A DNA stretch of 64,000 nucleotides from an uncultured Chlorobiaceae bacterium (GCA_903836465.1 CAILRB010000017.1:1-64000), one strand, 5' to 3'; positions 18,637-28,527 are shown, counted from the stretch's first letter. Notes: a model not told the origin generated them from the letters alone. Translations and numbers: made by a program.

Positions 18637-20757
18637 TCAGAAGGTCTCTGTTAAACCCACTGTAAATGAACGGCCCGGTCCTGCAAGCGCCTCAATGTTT
18701 CCGTTTGGTTTAGTATGCAGGAAGTTATCATAATTGATACCACCAAGCGGAAGAGAATAGAACTTGTCGAACAAGTTCGTTACTCCCAGATCAACACGCA
18801 GGTTTTTCCATTGATATGCCGTACGCAGATTGACTAAAGCATAGGCAGCCGTCTTCGGTTCCAATCGAAGCGGATCGATCTCGAACTTCCTGCCAACGAG
18901 CTGCAGCTCCACCGCATTATTCCATCCAGCAACATTCTGTTCCAGTGCAAAATAGCCGCTCAGCGGCATGATATGATACAGCCCGCTTCCTGTATCGAGG
19001 TCCTTACCTCGCACATATCCAAAACTACCCCGAAGTTGTCCGGAACCAAGAGCGCTACTCTTCCAAAGAGGCAGTTTCCCTGAGATGTCGAAGCCATAAA
19101 GCCTGGCATCGTGATTGATAAACTTGAGTATATCACGTATCTCAGATGTATAGCTTTTGGAGCCCACCTTGATTACTCCAATATAATCATTGATATAGGT
19201 GTAATATGGCGTCACCTTCAACTCCCAGGTCTTGTGTTGGCTGTCGTGCCAGTCTGCAGAGAAACTTAGTGTATTGGCGACTTCGGGCTTGAGGTCCAGA
19301 TTCCCCACATAGCCATTGGCATCTCCAAACCAGTTGACCATCCCGCTGCACATCCAGTTTGTCGCCCAGGCGTAACGTTCGTAGAGATTTGGAGAACGGG
19401 TCTTTCGGGCAAAGCCGACCTCATAAGTCGCCGTAGAGGCTGGCTCAAACCTGGCCAATGCGGTCATGTCCCAATTGCTGTCGTTACGGATATGATTCTG
19501 AGTATTAAAGGCATTAGCAGGAATAGTGTAGACCGACGAAGTCAAAGAGTACCCTGAAACATCTCCCGTATCCATTCGAACTTGCTCGTTACGCACACCA
19601 AGAACGGTCGTCACCTTTTTGTTCCACCTCGACTCCCATTCGGCAAACACACCGTAGCGATCACGTTTGCCATTATTTATGTTTAAAAAGCTCTCAGGCG
19701 ACATCCCGGTACCAGCAACAGGTGGCCACTTGTCATCAAGGGTAAATCGATGGAACTCGTGACCAAAACGCAGGATGTTCTTCTCGGCAAAGGGAATCTC
19801 CGTCTTCAGCGAATAGCCGAGATCTATACCCCGTGTCTCCATCGGCATATCAGGCATACTACTCACCAATACTACTTTATCTTCACCGGAATTCATTTTG
19901 TGGTATGTATTCTGCCAGTAAGCCTTTGCGTCCAGTTTCCCCCAGTCATAATCACTCTTGTAGCGAAGATTGAAAAGTGATGCATTATTTTCAATCATAT
20001 CCATCCACTGGTTGACAAATCCCTGACCTGGAATGAATTGGTGCCCTGCCTTAAATGTCAGCAGACTGCTGTCGCCTTTGACGGCCAGGGTGGCCCCGAT
20101 ATTACGCGATTCATAATAGGTTGATGTCACCGAATTGCCATGACCGTCCCTGTAGTTGTTCGCATGGTCGATGGAGCCTGTCAGGCCAAAGCTGACGTTG
20201 CTGCCAGCGAGCGCTCCGGAAAATGAAGAACCGATGCTTTGGTTAATGCTTCGGTAGTAAGCCGAAACGCTGCCCGACTCTCTGATTCCCTCGCCCGGCC
20301 AGGAAAACACTGGCGGATCGGATTCAACAAGTATTATGCCGCCAATGTTATCGCCGCCATAACTGACCGGCGTAACACCTGCTTTTACCCCTATGCTGCT
20401 TACACTGGCAGAAGCGATGTAGGATAATGGTGGATTCATGTGGTTGGCGCAGGCCGAGGTCAGACACATGCCGTCAACATAGGTCAGTACACGGTCATCC
20501 GCCAGTCCATGAATGACCGGCAAGCTCGAAACACCACCTCCCGCAGCAAGAGCAACTCCAGGCATCCCATTGAGCAGTGCCGCAGTATCACTGCTTTTCA
20601 GCCGTTTGGATACCATTGATTCCTCAGCTTTTTCTGACGGTGCAGTAACAACTGTTTCCTGGCTTATTGCCTCCTTAGAATACGCTGACAAGGGCTCAGC
20701 CAACGTTAACAGCAGAACGGCAAGAGGCTTTATAATATTTTTAGATTGCATATTCAT
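18637..20757 (-). CDS. OprC/NosA-like TonB-dependent copper receptor
   Basis: The 706-residue outer-membrane protein has a signal peptide (about 1-25), a plug domain with VVTAPSEKAEE and VIHGLADDRVLTYVDGM (81-97), and a 22-strand-type barrel ending in LTETF with a terminal Phe. It carries CANHM (C103 to M107) and HKM (H286 to M288), 183 residues apart. The OprC copper site is a CxxxM plus HxM set about 180 residues apart, so the spacing agrees. A Met-rich loop, MPDMPMETRG (301-310), follows. TonB-linked copper uptake is inferred from this. A small Cys-rich protein gene lies upstream on the same strand. Confidence 0.8.
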   Translation of the reverse strand: MNMQSKNIIKPLAVLLLTLAEPLSAYSKEAISQETVVTAPSEKAEESMVSKRLKSSDTAALLNGMPGVALAAGGGVSSLPVIHGLADDRVLTYVDGMCLTSACANHMNPPLSYIASASVSSIGVKAGVTPVSYGGDNIGGIILVESDPPVFSWPGEGIRESGSVSAYYRSINQSIGSSFSGALAGSNVSFGLTGSIDHANNYRDGHGNSVTSTYYESRNIGATLAVKGDSSLLTFKAGHQFIPGQGFVNQWMDMIENNASLFNLRYKSDYDWGKLDAKAYWQNTYHKMNSGEDKVVLVSSMPDMPMETRGIDLGYSLKTEIPFAEKNILRFGHEFHRFTLDDKWPPVAGTGMSPESFLNINNGKRDRYGVFAEWESRWNKKVTTVLGVRNEQVRMDTGDVSGYSLTSSVYTIPANAFNTQNHIRNDSNWDMTALARFEPASTATYEVGFARKTRSPNLYERYAWATNWMCSGMVNWFGDANGYVGNLDLKPEVANTLSFSADWHDSQHKTWELKVTPYYTYINDYIGVIKVGSKSYTSEIRDILKFINHDARLYGFDISGKLPLWKSSALGSGQLRGSFGYVRGKDLDTGSGLYHIMPLSGYFALEQNVAGWNNAVELQLVGRKFEIDPLRLEPKTAAYALVNLRTAYQWKNLRVDLGVTNLFDKFYSLPLGGINYDNFLHTKPNGNIEALAGPGRSFTVGLTETF

Positions 20758-20778
20758 ATTGACAGATAAATAAGTTAC

Positions 20779-20815
20779 GGATACCTTTCAATATTTCAAC
20801 AGTCCATTGGTATCC
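20779..20815 (-). promoter_or_regulatory. Inverted repeat in the leader of the TonB receptor gene
   Basis: GGATACC (20779-20785) and GGTATCC (20809-20815) are perfect inverted repeats with a 23-nt loop, 22 bp upstream of the receptor start. On the plus strand six or more T follow, but no plus-strand gene is nearby. It could be an attenuator or an operator; the function is not shown. Confidence 0.35.
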
Positions 20816-21035
20816 TTTTTTAATCTGGGATATAGGGTGAGATTTGCTATAACCAGTTAGCTGATCAATTACTCCAACCGGAAATATATCATGGCTTGCC
20901 CTATGTAAAGAGAGTCGTACCCTGAGATAATTTTTGAATGCGTAAATTCAAGGGGCAAAGAAAATGCCGCTGCATATAATTTATCGCAAGCCTTAGTATT
21001 AAGTGCGAGCATACTGAAAAAACCTCAACGTGACG

Positions 21036-21422
21036 CTAAGCTTTTGGGGGATGGTCGATTTGTACCTTGACACCGTCAGGTAAAAAAGAAGCACGGCGTG
21101 AAATAAACTTATTGCTCGTAGATATACGTTGAGGGGCACTCTGAAGCTTTGGCAGCATGGCTGGCATCGCATCAAGCAACTCTTCCAGTGTTTTGGTTGA
21201 TGCTTGCTTGCCTGAAGGGGCTGACTGGATATCGTTTGTCGCATTAATTTTTTTCAGCAAGAAACAATGCCCGCAGCAATCCATCACTTTCCGTTCACAA
21301 AGGGTTTCTGCAATCACTTTTTGATTAAAGACAAAAAGCCCAAAACAGACCGGAACACTGCTTATTTGCAAAAACATTGCACAAAGCATCAGAACTGCTA
21401 TGGACCGGGTCAGTTCGCTCAT
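21036..21422 (-). CDS. Small Cys-rich membrane or exported protein of the CxGxCFLxK type
   Basis: The 128-residue protein has an N-terminal hydrophobic segment (about 8-32) that is a signal peptide or membrane anchor. After it comes ERKVMDCCGHCFLLKKIN, and the C-terminus reads DHPPKA. From memory, many Bacteroidetes encode short proteins with a CxGxC-[FHYQ]-L-x-K core and an HPP end beside TonB receptors of copper type; this matches in arrangement. No function has been seen directly. The Cys/His cluster suggests metal binding. It lies upstream of the OprC-like receptor on the same strand, separated by 278 bp. Confidence 0.65.
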   Translation of the reverse strand: MSELTRSIAVLMLCAMFLQISSVPVCFGLFVFNQKVIAETLCERKVMDCCGHCFLLKKINATNDIQSAPSGKQASTKTLEELLDAMPAMLPKLQSAPQRISTSNKFISRRASFLPDGVKVQIDHPPKA

Positions 21423-21697
21423 AACTGAATGTGCTTTTTGAAATAAATGAGAAGATATTTATTATAAAGATTTTAACAATTGCAAACAAAATAACAACAC
21501 GTTTGCAGCAAGAGACAGGAACAGTCACCGACCGGATTTTTGGCTTAACAGGTCACAACACGAATAACTAAAGTAAAATGCATCTCAGTGAAAAAAACGT
21601 TTTGCCTTACGATATATAATTATTAAACTATTCGCTATAACGTAATGCCACAGATCTTCGTTCTGTAATTAATAAGTATAATGCCTGTATCACGACG

Positions 21698-22093
21698 ATG
21701 ACCTTAAAATCATTTATGCCTGTATTGACCGCAGGGCTCTTTTTTCTCGGCGCTTGCACCCCTGAAAAGCAACCTGACAACGAGGAACTTACCGAATCAA
21801 GAGCAGAAGCTTTAGCTGAGCAGAAACTTGCCACAGGCAAAAGGGTTTATGAGGCAAATTGTGCAGGTTGCCATGATGCTGGCGTGGCAGGGGCTCCAAA
21901 ACCTGGAGATAATGCTGCATGGAAAGAACGCCTGACTCCAGGGTTTGAGGTTATTGTTAAAAAATCAATCGACGGTTTTGATGGTAAATCAGGTGCGATG
22001 CCGCCAAAAGGAGGCAACGCTATTCTGACCGATGAAGAGGTATCGAATGCCGTCACCTTCATGGTCAGCAATACAAACACAACATCCCGATAA
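21698..22093 (+). CDS. Lipoprotein c-type cytochrome, c5-like
   Basis: The 131-residue protein has a lipoprotein signal (LGAC, Cys20), a charged linker, and one class I haem c domain: CAGCH (C55, C58, H59) with the likely sixth ligand Met101 in GAMPPKGG. The GAMPPKGG turn is typical of cytochrome c5 and c-555-like electron carriers. It should sit on the periplasmic face of a membrane and carry electrons. It is transcribed away from the Cys-rich small protein; the 275-bp gap between them would hold both promoters. Confidence 0.88.
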   Translation: MTLKSFMPVLTAGLFFLGACTPEKQPDNEELTESRAEALAEQKLATGKRVYEANCAGCHDAGVAGAPKPGDNAAWKERLTPGFEVIVKKSIDGFDGKSGAMPPKGGNAILTDEEVSNAVTFMVSNTNTTSR

Positions 22094-22208
22094 ATGGTCA
22101 TTTATCAGGATGCCGATATCTCTCTTCACATACACATAGATACACTCAGAAGCATAGCTTCCCATTTATATGTAGCTTCCGATTTGTTAGGAATAATAAG
22201 TACGGTGC

Positions 22209-22613
22209 CTATAAAAAGAACCCCTTAACCTTAGCAATTAACTGCTTTTCTGTCAATCGGTCACAAATCTCAACCACCGTCACTTTATTGCGCAGTTCGC
22301 TGACTCTTTCAATCTCTTTGGCAAGCTCTATTTTTGCCTCACCCGGACCTAAAAGCGCGATGCTTGCTGAATCGCCAAGCAGCCCGATCACCTTCTGATA
22401 AAAAGCATGATACTGATGTTTTCGACGTTCATCCGCAACGTGTTCATTGCTCACAGACTGTGCGACAACAGTTCCTCCTGACTTCCATCCCCCTGAAGGC
22501 TTAAGATGACTTTCTGCCGCAGATTCAATGCGCTGTACAAAAGTTTGATCGCCCTCGACTGACACCAGAATGGCCTCCTTGTGGTCAATCCATAACCCTG
22601 TATTTTTTTTCAT
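22209..22613 (-). CDS. Conserved eRF1-domain-like protein of unknown role
   Basis: The 134-residue soluble protein begins GLWIDHKEAILVSV and ends with a region containing SIALLGPGEAKIELAKEI. This pattern recurs in small bacterial proteins annotated as translational-machinery or eRF1/L30e-like proteins, which share the fold of release-factor domain 3. No catalytic motif is visible and the function is unknown. It is a single gene with its own upstream region. Full length for the family as far as I can judge. Confidence 0.6.
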   Translation of the reverse strand: MKKNTGLWIDHKEAILVSVEGDQTFVQRIESAAESHLKPSGGWKSGGTVVAQSVSNEHVADERRKHQYHAFYQKVIGLLGDSASIALLGPGEAKIELAKEIERVSELRNKVTVVEICDRLTEKQLIAKVKGFFL

Positions 22614-22860
22614 GGCAACTGAACTCCTTCTATAAGATAGTTGCTGAATGGCTCAACACGTCTTCAAAAATGAGAGCCTCTAACTAAAGATAACGAATAC
22701 TCAACTTTTTTGGCATAGTTTCAACCGATCAGGCAGAAAATAAATCCCCTTTTTGTGATGAGCACAAAGGATCAGATTGCATGAAGTACTTCAAGCCAAA
22801 AGGGATGTATGCAGTAATTGTGGTTTTTCAGGTGTGAGTCAGGGACTTGCGGCACTCAGA

Positions 22861-22904
22861 AAAACCGGCCCATGTCAGGGAAACAGAAACAAGGGGCCGG
22901 TTTT
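22861..22904 (-). terminator. Terminator of the sdhCAB operon
   Basis: AAAACCGGCCC (22861-22871) and GGGCCGGTTTT (22894-22904) form a perfect 11-bp stem with a 22-nt loop. It begins a few bases after the sdhB stop, and on the minus strand the stem ends in a T run. The loop is long, but the stem is strong. It could work in both directions. Confidence 0.7.
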
Positions 22905-22910
22905 CTCATC

Positions 22911-23684
22911 TTAAAGCGATTCTTTGATAACCCGTTCCTTTTCAGAGAAAAGCTTGGCGCCAAGAAACTCCCGGTTCATTCGGGCAATATTGGCTACTGA
23001 AATTCCTTTGGGGCAATCAAATTCACAGGCATAAGTATTGCTGCAGTTACCAAAACCTTGCTCATCCATACAGGCAACCATCTTCTGCACCCTTGTGGCG
23101 GCCTCTACCCGTCCCTGTGGCAGTAATGCGAGATGTGAAACCTTGGCGCCGATAAACAACATGGCTGCGGCATTGGAACAGGCCGCGACACAAGCACCAC
23201 AGCCAATACAGGTTGCTGCATCAAAGGCGGCATCTGACTTCTCTTTTGGCACTGGTATGGTATTGGCGTCCGGTACGCCTCCCGTATTAACCGATACATA
23301 CCCGCCAGCCTGGATGATCTTGTCGAGTGCACTCCTGTCAACAATAAGATCTCTTATGATGGGAAAAGCCTTTGCTCTCCAGGGTTCAATAAAGATAGTG
23401 TCTCCATCCTTAAACGCACGCATGTGTAGCTGGCAGGTGGTAACACCCTTGGCCGGTCCATGGGGACGTCCGTTTATATACAGACTGCACGTACCACAAA
23501 TACCCTCGCGGCAGTCATGATCAAAGGCAACAGGATCACCGCCGGTCGTGATAAGCTTCTGGTTCAGGGTATCGAGCATTTCAAAGAAAGAGCTGTCGGC
23601 CGAGATCCCTGAAACATCGTAGGAAACCATCTCACCTTTAGCCGTAACGTTTTTCTGTCGCCAGATTTTCAGCGTGAAGTTCAT
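22911..23684 (-). CDS. sdhB: Succinate dehydrogenase / fumarate reductase iron-sulfur subunit
   Basis: The 257-residue subunit passes electrons between the flavoprotein and the membrane haem subunit. The [2Fe-2S] ligands are in [10 protein letters not shown] (C58, C63, C66) and C84. The [4Fe-4S] and [3Fe-4S] ligands are in [11 protein letters not shown] (159-169), C205, C214, C220 and C224. It follows sdhA after 9 bp. In a green sulfur bacterium the complex would mainly act as fumarate reductase in the reductive TCA cycle; that direction is inferred. Confidence 0.95.
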   Translation of the reverse strand: MNFTLKIWRQKNVTAKGEMVSYDVSGISADSSFFEMLDTLNQKLITTGGDPVAFDHDCREGICGTCSLYINGRPHGPAKGVTTCQLHMRAFKDGDTIFIEPWRAKAFPIIRDLIVDRSALDKIIQAGGYVSVNTGGVPDANTIPVPKEKSDAAFDAATCIGCGACVAACSNAAAMLFIGAKVSHLALLPQGRVEAATRVQKMVACMDEQGFGNCSNTYACEFDCPKGISVANIARMNREFLGAKLFSEKERVIKESL

Positions 23685-23693
23685 AATAACCTG

Positions 23694-25634
23694 TTATTTA
23701 TAGCTCCGCTGGGAGAGCTTGATCTCGTTGAATTGAAGTTCCTCACGGTGGAGTTGTGCCGCAGCATCACGCCCACTGTATTCCCACGCGCCAACAAAGG
23801 CGAACTCATCATCATTGCGCAATGCTTCGCCCTCACTGGTTTGATACTCTTCCCTGAAATGTCCCCCGCACGACTCCCTGCGTTGCTGGGCATCACGCAC
23901 CATAAGTTCTCCAAGCTCAATAAAATCAGCAACCCTGCAGGCTTTCTCGATTTCGGGATTGTATTCATCCAGTCCGCCTGGAATCTTCACGCCGCGAGCA
24001 AATTCCTGACGCAGTTCCGTGATTTGATAAAGCGCTTCAGTAAGACCTGCATCGTTTCGGGCCATACCGCAATACTCCCACATGATTTTGCCGAGACGAC
24101 GATGGAAATTATCGACCGACTCTTTCCCGCTGCTGTTTTTGATTTGCTTCAGGCGATCGGTAACGGCTTGAGCTGCAAGGGTGAATTCGGAAGAGGCGGT
24201 GTCGAATCGTGGTGTATGAATTTCATTTGCCAGATAGTTCCCAATGGTATAGGGGAGGACAAAATAACCATCAGCCAAGCCCTGCATAAGCGCCGAAGCA
24301 CCCAGTCGGTTTGCTCCATGATCGGAAAAATTGCACTCTCCGATGGCATAGAGACCTGGAATAGTGGTCATCAGCTCATAATCAACCCAAAGACCACCCA
24401 TCGTGTAATGTACCGCAGGATAGATCATCATCGGTGTCTCATAAGGGCTCTCGGCAACAATCTGCTCATACATCTGGAAAAGGTTGCCGTAAAGGGAATC
24501 TATAGCATCATGTCCTTTTCTTTTGATGGCATCAGCAAAGTCAAGAAACACTGCGACTCCTGTAGTGCCAACACCAAACCCCGCATCACAGCGCTCTTTG
24601 GCGGCCCTTGAAGCCACATCTCTTGGAACAAGGTTACCAAAAGCCGGATAACGTCTCTCCAAATAGTAGTCGCGGTCAGCTTCCGCAATATCGGAAGGCG
24701 TTATCTCTTTGTTCCTGAGTTTTTCGACATCTTTCATCTTTGCCGGAACCCATATCCGGCCATCATTCCGCAAACTTTCACTCATCAGAGTAAGCTTGGA
24801 CTGCGCATCGCCGTGTACGGGAATGCAGGTCGGATGAATCTGGGTAAACGAAGGGTTGGCAAACATTGCCCCTTTTCTATAAGCACTCCATGCCGGAGTG
24901 ACGTTAGAGCCCATGGCGTTAGTCGAGAGAAAAAAGACATTGCCATAGCCACCATTGGCAAGAACAACCGCATGGGCAGCATGCCGCTCTATTTCACCGG
25001 TTACCAGATTACGGGCAATGATTCCGCGGGCTTTTCCATCGACAAGCACCATGTCAAGAACGTCACGACGATTGTAAAGCTTGACAGTACCTGCGGCAAT
25101 CTGGCGGCTTAAAGCGCTGTATGCTCCCAGAAGCAATTGCTGACCGGTTTGACCTCTTGCATAAAAAGTTCTTGAAACCTGTGCACCACCAAACGAGCGG
25201 TTGGTTAATAATCCGCTGTATTCCCTGGCAAATGGCACTCCCTGTGCGACGCATAGGTCAATAATCTGATTGCTGACTTGAGCCAATCGATAGACGTTGG
25301 CTTCACGCACCCGGTAATCGCCACCTTTGATGGTATCGTAAAAAAGGCGGTAAGCACTGTCACCGTCGTTTGGATAATTTTTGGCGGCGTTGATTCCACC
25401 CTGTGCAGCGATGCTGTGAGCACGGCGCGGTGTATCCTGATAACAGAACACCTTGACATTGTAACCGAGCTGCCCGAGCGATGCGGCAGCAGAGGCGCCA
25501 GCGAGGCCGGTACCAATTACAATAATGTCAAGTTTGCGTTTGTTGTTAGGGTTTACCAGCTTGCTGCCCGATTTGTAGGCAGTCCATTTTTCAGCCACCG
25601 GCCCTTCAGGGATTCTGGCGTTGAGGCGTGTCAT
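23694..25634 (-). CDS. sdhA: Succinate dehydrogenase / fumarate reductase flavoprotein subunit
   Basis: The 646-residue protein interconverts succinate and fumarate at a covalently bound FAD. It has the Rossmann start [16 protein letters not shown], the FAD-attachment region with [15 protein letters not shown], and the active-site stretch [21 protein letters not shown] followed by [19 protein letters not shown]. It belongs to the longer type found with single cytochrome b subunits (B. subtilis and Bacteroidetes style). The sdhC gene lies 53 bp upstream. Confidence 0.95.
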   Translation of the reverse strand: MTRLNARIPEGPVAEKWTAYKSGSKLVNPNNKRKLDIIVIGTGLAGASAAASLGQLGYNVKVFCYQDTPRRAHSIAAQGGINAAKNYPNDGDSAYRLFYDTIKGGDYRVREANVYRLAQVSNQIIDLCVAQGVPFAREYSGLLTNRSFGGAQVSRTFYARGQTGQQLLLGAYSALSRQIAAGTVKLYNRRDVLDMVLVDGKARGIIARNLVTGEIERHAAHAVVLANGGYGNVFFLSTNAMGSNVTPAWSAYRKGAMFANPSFTQIHPTCIPVHGDAQSKLTLMSESLRNDGRIWVPAKMKDVEKLRNKEITPSDIAEADRDYYLERRYPAFGNLVPRDVASRAAKERCDAGFGVGTTGVAVFLDFADAIKRKGHDAIDSLYGNLFQMYEQIVAESPYETPMMIYPAVHYTMGGLWVDYELMTTIPGLYAIGECNFSDHGANRLGASALMQGLADGYFVLPYTIGNYLANEIHTPRFDTASSEFTLAAQAVTDRLKQIKNSSGKESVDNFHRRLGKIMWEYCGMARNDAGLTEALYQITELRQEFARGVKIPGGLDEYNPEIEKACRVADFIELGELMVRDAQQRRESCGGHFREEYQTSEGEALRNDDEFAFVGAWEYSGRDAAAQLHREELQFNEIKLSQRSYK

Positions 25635-25687
25635 TGAAAAGTGTTGTGAGTGTTGTTTTCGGCGAAAAACAGAGTCGTGACCGATTA

Positions 25688-26359
25688 TTAAACTTTATTA
25701 AGAAAGAACAAGACGTAGATCGGGACAATGCTGAACCCTATGGCAATAAAAACAGAGTAGACCGAACCAAGGAGCTTTACCGCATCAGTATACTTGCTGT
25801 GGTTCCAGCCAAGTGTCTGAAATGCCGACTGAATGGCATGGTTCAGATGAATGCCAAGGAAAATAAAGCTGACAATGTAAAAAAGTGAATACTGGGGAGT
25901 TGAAAAAAGAAGGAGTGTCCGACTATAAAAATCATGGACTGCAATCCCGGGAGGCGGAGCTACAAGACCAATTTTTATAAAGTAGAAATCACAAAAATGA
26001 AGGGCGAGGAAGATCAGGACAATAATTCCTGTATGAAACATGTACTTGGAAAAGAACGAGGTCTCTGAACTGTTGCCTTGAGCATAGGCAACAGGCCTTG
26101 CAGAGCGGTTCTGGATGGAGACAACCAAACCGAAAACGATATGAAGCAGGAATCCTGCAAAGAGCACAATTTCAGCACTTTTGATGACTGGATTGGTGCC
26201 CATGAAGGTTGCGGCTTCCGAAAAAGCACGACCTCCATCATTTTTCAGCAACATCAGGTTGATACCGAGATGTACGCATAAAAAGGTAACCAGAAAAAGC
26301 CCGGCAAGCGCCATAAGCACTTTTTTGGTAATGGATGAATACAAAAGCATAGTGTTCAT
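25688..26359 (-). CDS. sdhC: Succinate dehydrogenase cytochrome b558 subunit
   Basis: The 223-residue membrane anchor has five hydrophobic segments and several His residues able to bind two haems b (for example in [25 protein letters not shown] and [10 protein letters not shown]). This is the single-subunit SdhC/FrdC type that exchanges electrons with menaquinone. It is the first gene of sdhCAB. An alternative start three codons downstream is possible. No strong ribosome site is seen for either. Confidence 0.92.
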   Translation of the reverse strand: MNTMLLYSSITKKVLMALAGLFLVTFLCVHLGINLMLLKNDGGRAFSEAATFMGTNPVIKSAEIVLFAGFLLHIVFGLVVSIQNRSARPVAYAQGNSSETSFFSKYMFHTGIIVLIFLALHFCDFYFIKIGLVAPPPGIAVHDFYSRTLLLFSTPQYSLFYIVSFIFLGIHLNHAIQSAFQTLGWNHSKYTDAVKLLGSVYSVFIAIGFSIVPIYVLFFLNKV

Positions 26360-26447
26360 ACAATGGTTATTTCAATGGGAAAGAACAGAGGATTACATCC
26401 TGTGGGCGTTAATGTAGCACTTCATTTTCTATGATCCAATAGAAAAA

Positions 26448-27101
26448 TCAGCTCTCATCAAGAAAATCAACCAGAGCAACTGCTCTGAGAGGTGAGGCTT
26501 CAGCCTTGGCAAGTTTCAGCGGGAAGCCGCAAAAGATGAAAGTACGATGCAGAAGCGACTGAAGTTCCGAAAGATTTTCAATGATAAGGGTGCCATTCTG
26601 AAGCAATATTTTATGAACGGGAAACGTCTTGGCGTCGGGCGCATCGACCGATATCGTATCCACTCCAACACCTTTCAAGTCAAATCCTGTCAGCCACCGG
26701 GCGGTCTCAGAAGAAAGTACGGGGTAGCCTTCATAATAGTCAGAAGAATTCCAGTATCTGCTCCATCCCGTGCAGAGCAGCAAAAACTCACATTCACGGA
26801 TAAAAGGAAGAGCTGGCTGAAGAATCTCAATTGAAATTATCCGGTTCGGCGTTCCTCGAACATCGATCGCAAGACCTTTGCCAGCAAACCGCTCGATACC
26901 AAGGGCATCAAGCGAGAAAGCATCCTTCAAAATATGGGAAGGCAGATCGACATGAGTACCCGTATGGGAAGAGAGTGTAAGAAGCTGCTCGGCAAAACCC
27001 TCTTCTTCAATGGAGCTGAGTGGCTGAAAAAGTGGACCCGGGGTCCCGGGATAGCAGGGCATACCTGACACAATCGTATGACTCAGATCAATAACCCGCA
27101 T
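26448..27101 (-). CDS. Cyclase / kynurenine formamidase-like metal hydrolase
   Basis: The 217-residue protein belongs to the cyclase (KynB-like) family of metal-dependent amidohydrolases. It has MRVIDLSHTIVSGMPCYPG at the start and the metal-binding motif SHTGTHVDLPSH (45-56). KynB cleaves N-formylkynurenine, but many members have other substrates, and no tryptophan-degradation genes are near. AAGGAG lies 9 bp upstream of the ATG. The gene starts 5 bp after the alpha/beta hydrolase gene, so the two are one transcript. Confidence 0.82.
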   Translation of the reverse strand: MRVIDLSHTIVSGMPCYPGTPGPLFQPLSSIEEEGFAEQLLTLSSHTGTHVDLPSHILKDAFSLDALGIERFAGKGLAIDVRGTPNRIISIEILQPALPFIRECEFLLLCTGWSRYWNSSDYYEGYPVLSSETARWLTGFDLKGVGVDTISVDAPDAKTFPVHKILLQNGTLIIENLSELQSLLHRTFIFCGFPLKLAKAEASPLRAVALVDFLDES

Positions 27102-27106
27102 TACCT

Positions 27107-27877
27107 TTACTCCTTGTTTCGCCCAATTCTGCTCGAAACGAAGTTAATAATAGTCTGAACTGCTTTTTCCATCTCACAATCACAAAAAATCTGATGCCCG
27201 GAATGCTCCAGCCATACGATAGACTTGGCGGAGGCTTCAGTAGCAATCATGTTGTACACTATCGTGGCACTTTCAGGAAGAACGGTGCTTTCCTGACGGC
27301 AATGCAGAATTAAAACTGGATGAGAAACACGATCAAGCAACAAGCGACTTTGCTTGATCAGCTCAAAACAAGAGATAATTGCATCTGTAGGAACCCATGA
27401 ATAATGAGGAACACGTTTGACGCTCTGTGCACCGGAAAAAATCGTTTTTAAGCCCCAATTCCTGATAATCCTGCTGACAATTGGAGCAACAAAATGCATG
27501 GGCCGACCGGGAGCAAATACGGAAACCAGCTTGATGGCTGGTGCGGCAAGTATCAGTGAATCAATCCTGCCCGGGTACCTTACGGCAAGATTCAGGGAGA
27601 GAAGAGCGCCCATGCTGTGACCGATGACAATAATCTGCTCCGCATCAACGCTCAGCTTTTGAAGAGCCTGATCGGCATCGGCCATCCATGCCTCCCATCT
27701 GACTCCTCGAAGCGCCTCAGGCGATGATGCTCCATGACCAGCAAGCAGAGGAATGCTGACCGGTATGCCAAGAGCCCGGAGGGGCTCAGACAACGCATTG
27801 ACACTGTCAAGCGTCGCTGTAAAGCCGTGAAGAATAAGAACGCCAAAAGAGTTTCGCACTTTTTGTTGGCCTGCCAT
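27107..27877 (-). CDS. Alpha/beta hydrolase, carboxylesterase Est30-like
   Basis: The 256-residue protein has the oxyanion motif LHGFTAT (16-22), the nucleophile elbow IGHSMGA (S88), and a late SGHQIF holding the catalytic His. The overall pattern, with LLAGHGASSPEALRG, resembles short-chain carboxylesterases and monoacylglycerol lipases. The natural substrate is unknown. It is the upstream gene of a two-gene unit with the cyclase. Confidence 0.82.
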   Translation of the reverse strand: MAGQQKVRNSFGVLILHGFTATLDSVNALSEPLRALGIPVSIPLLAGHGASSPEALRGVRWEAWMADADQALQKLSVDAEQIIVIGHSMGALLSLNLAVRYPGRIDSLILAAPAIKLVSVFAPGRPMHFVAPIVSRIIRNWGLKTIFSGAQSVKRVPHYSWVPTDAIISCFELIKQSRLLLDRVSHPVLILHCRQESTVLPESATIVYNMIATEASAKSIVWLEHSGHQIFCDCEMEKAVQTIINFVSSRIGRNKE

Positions 27878-28023
27878 AATTACTTTCCGTAAATCTCCAT
27901 GAATCTCTCAGTAAACGAGCATACCACCGAATATGCTGCATAAAATACAACAGCACTGAAAAATACAGGGAAATAAGGGAAATTCCTGTTTAATGGCTAT
28001 GTTTAAGAGAAATTAAATTAACC

Positions 28024-28527
28024 ATGAACAGGACAATGCGCAAGGTTTTACTGGCGGGATTTCTGTTGTTGCCCCTGGCCCTCAGTTCGTGTTCCTCTTC
28101 AAGGCTTGATTTTACAGGCATTTCACCCGAAGAGGCTTATCGGCTGGGGAAAATCAAGAATAATCCCTATAGCATCGAAGGCAAGGTTTATGTCCCGATG
28201 AGCTATGAGGAGGCAATTGCGTACGAGGAGACTGGTATTGCTTCGTGGTACGGTCAGGAAACTCTTGACCAGCATAAGGGACAGTTAACGTCATACGGGG
28301 AAATTTTCGACCCCGCAAAGCCAAGCGCTGCACACAAATATCTTCCTTTGCCATCTCTTGTAAAGGTAACCAATCTTGATACCCGCACATCAATTATTGT
28401 CCGGGTCAATGATCGGGGGCCGTTTGTCGACGACCGTGTTATTGATCTGAGTACTGAAGCGGCAAAACGACTGGGATTCTTCGAAAAAGGCACCGCTAAA
28501 GTCAAGATTGAGGTTATCTCCCGATAA
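28024..28527 (+). CDS. rlpA: Septal ring lytic transglycosylase RlpA-like lipoprotein
   Basis: The 167-residue lipoprotein has a lipobox (LALSSC, Cys23) and a double-psi beta-barrel (DPBB) domain with GIASWYG, TSYGEIFDP, HKYLPLPSLVKVTNL, VRVNDRGPFV and DRVIDLSTEAAKRLGF. RlpA proteins act on glycan strands lacking stem peptides at the septum. No C-terminal SPOR domain is present, so this is the short form. It converges on the transaldolase gene; a 9-bp-stem hairpin covers its stop codon. Confidence 0.92.
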   Translation: MNRTMRKVLLAGFLLLPLALSSCSSSRLDFTGISPEEAYRLGKIKNNPYSIEGKVYVPMSYEEAIAYEETGIASWYGQETLDQHKGQLTSYGEIFDPAKPSAAHKYLPLPSLVKVTNLDTRTSIIVRVNDRGPFVDDRVIDLSTEAAKRLGFFEKGTAKVKIEVISR

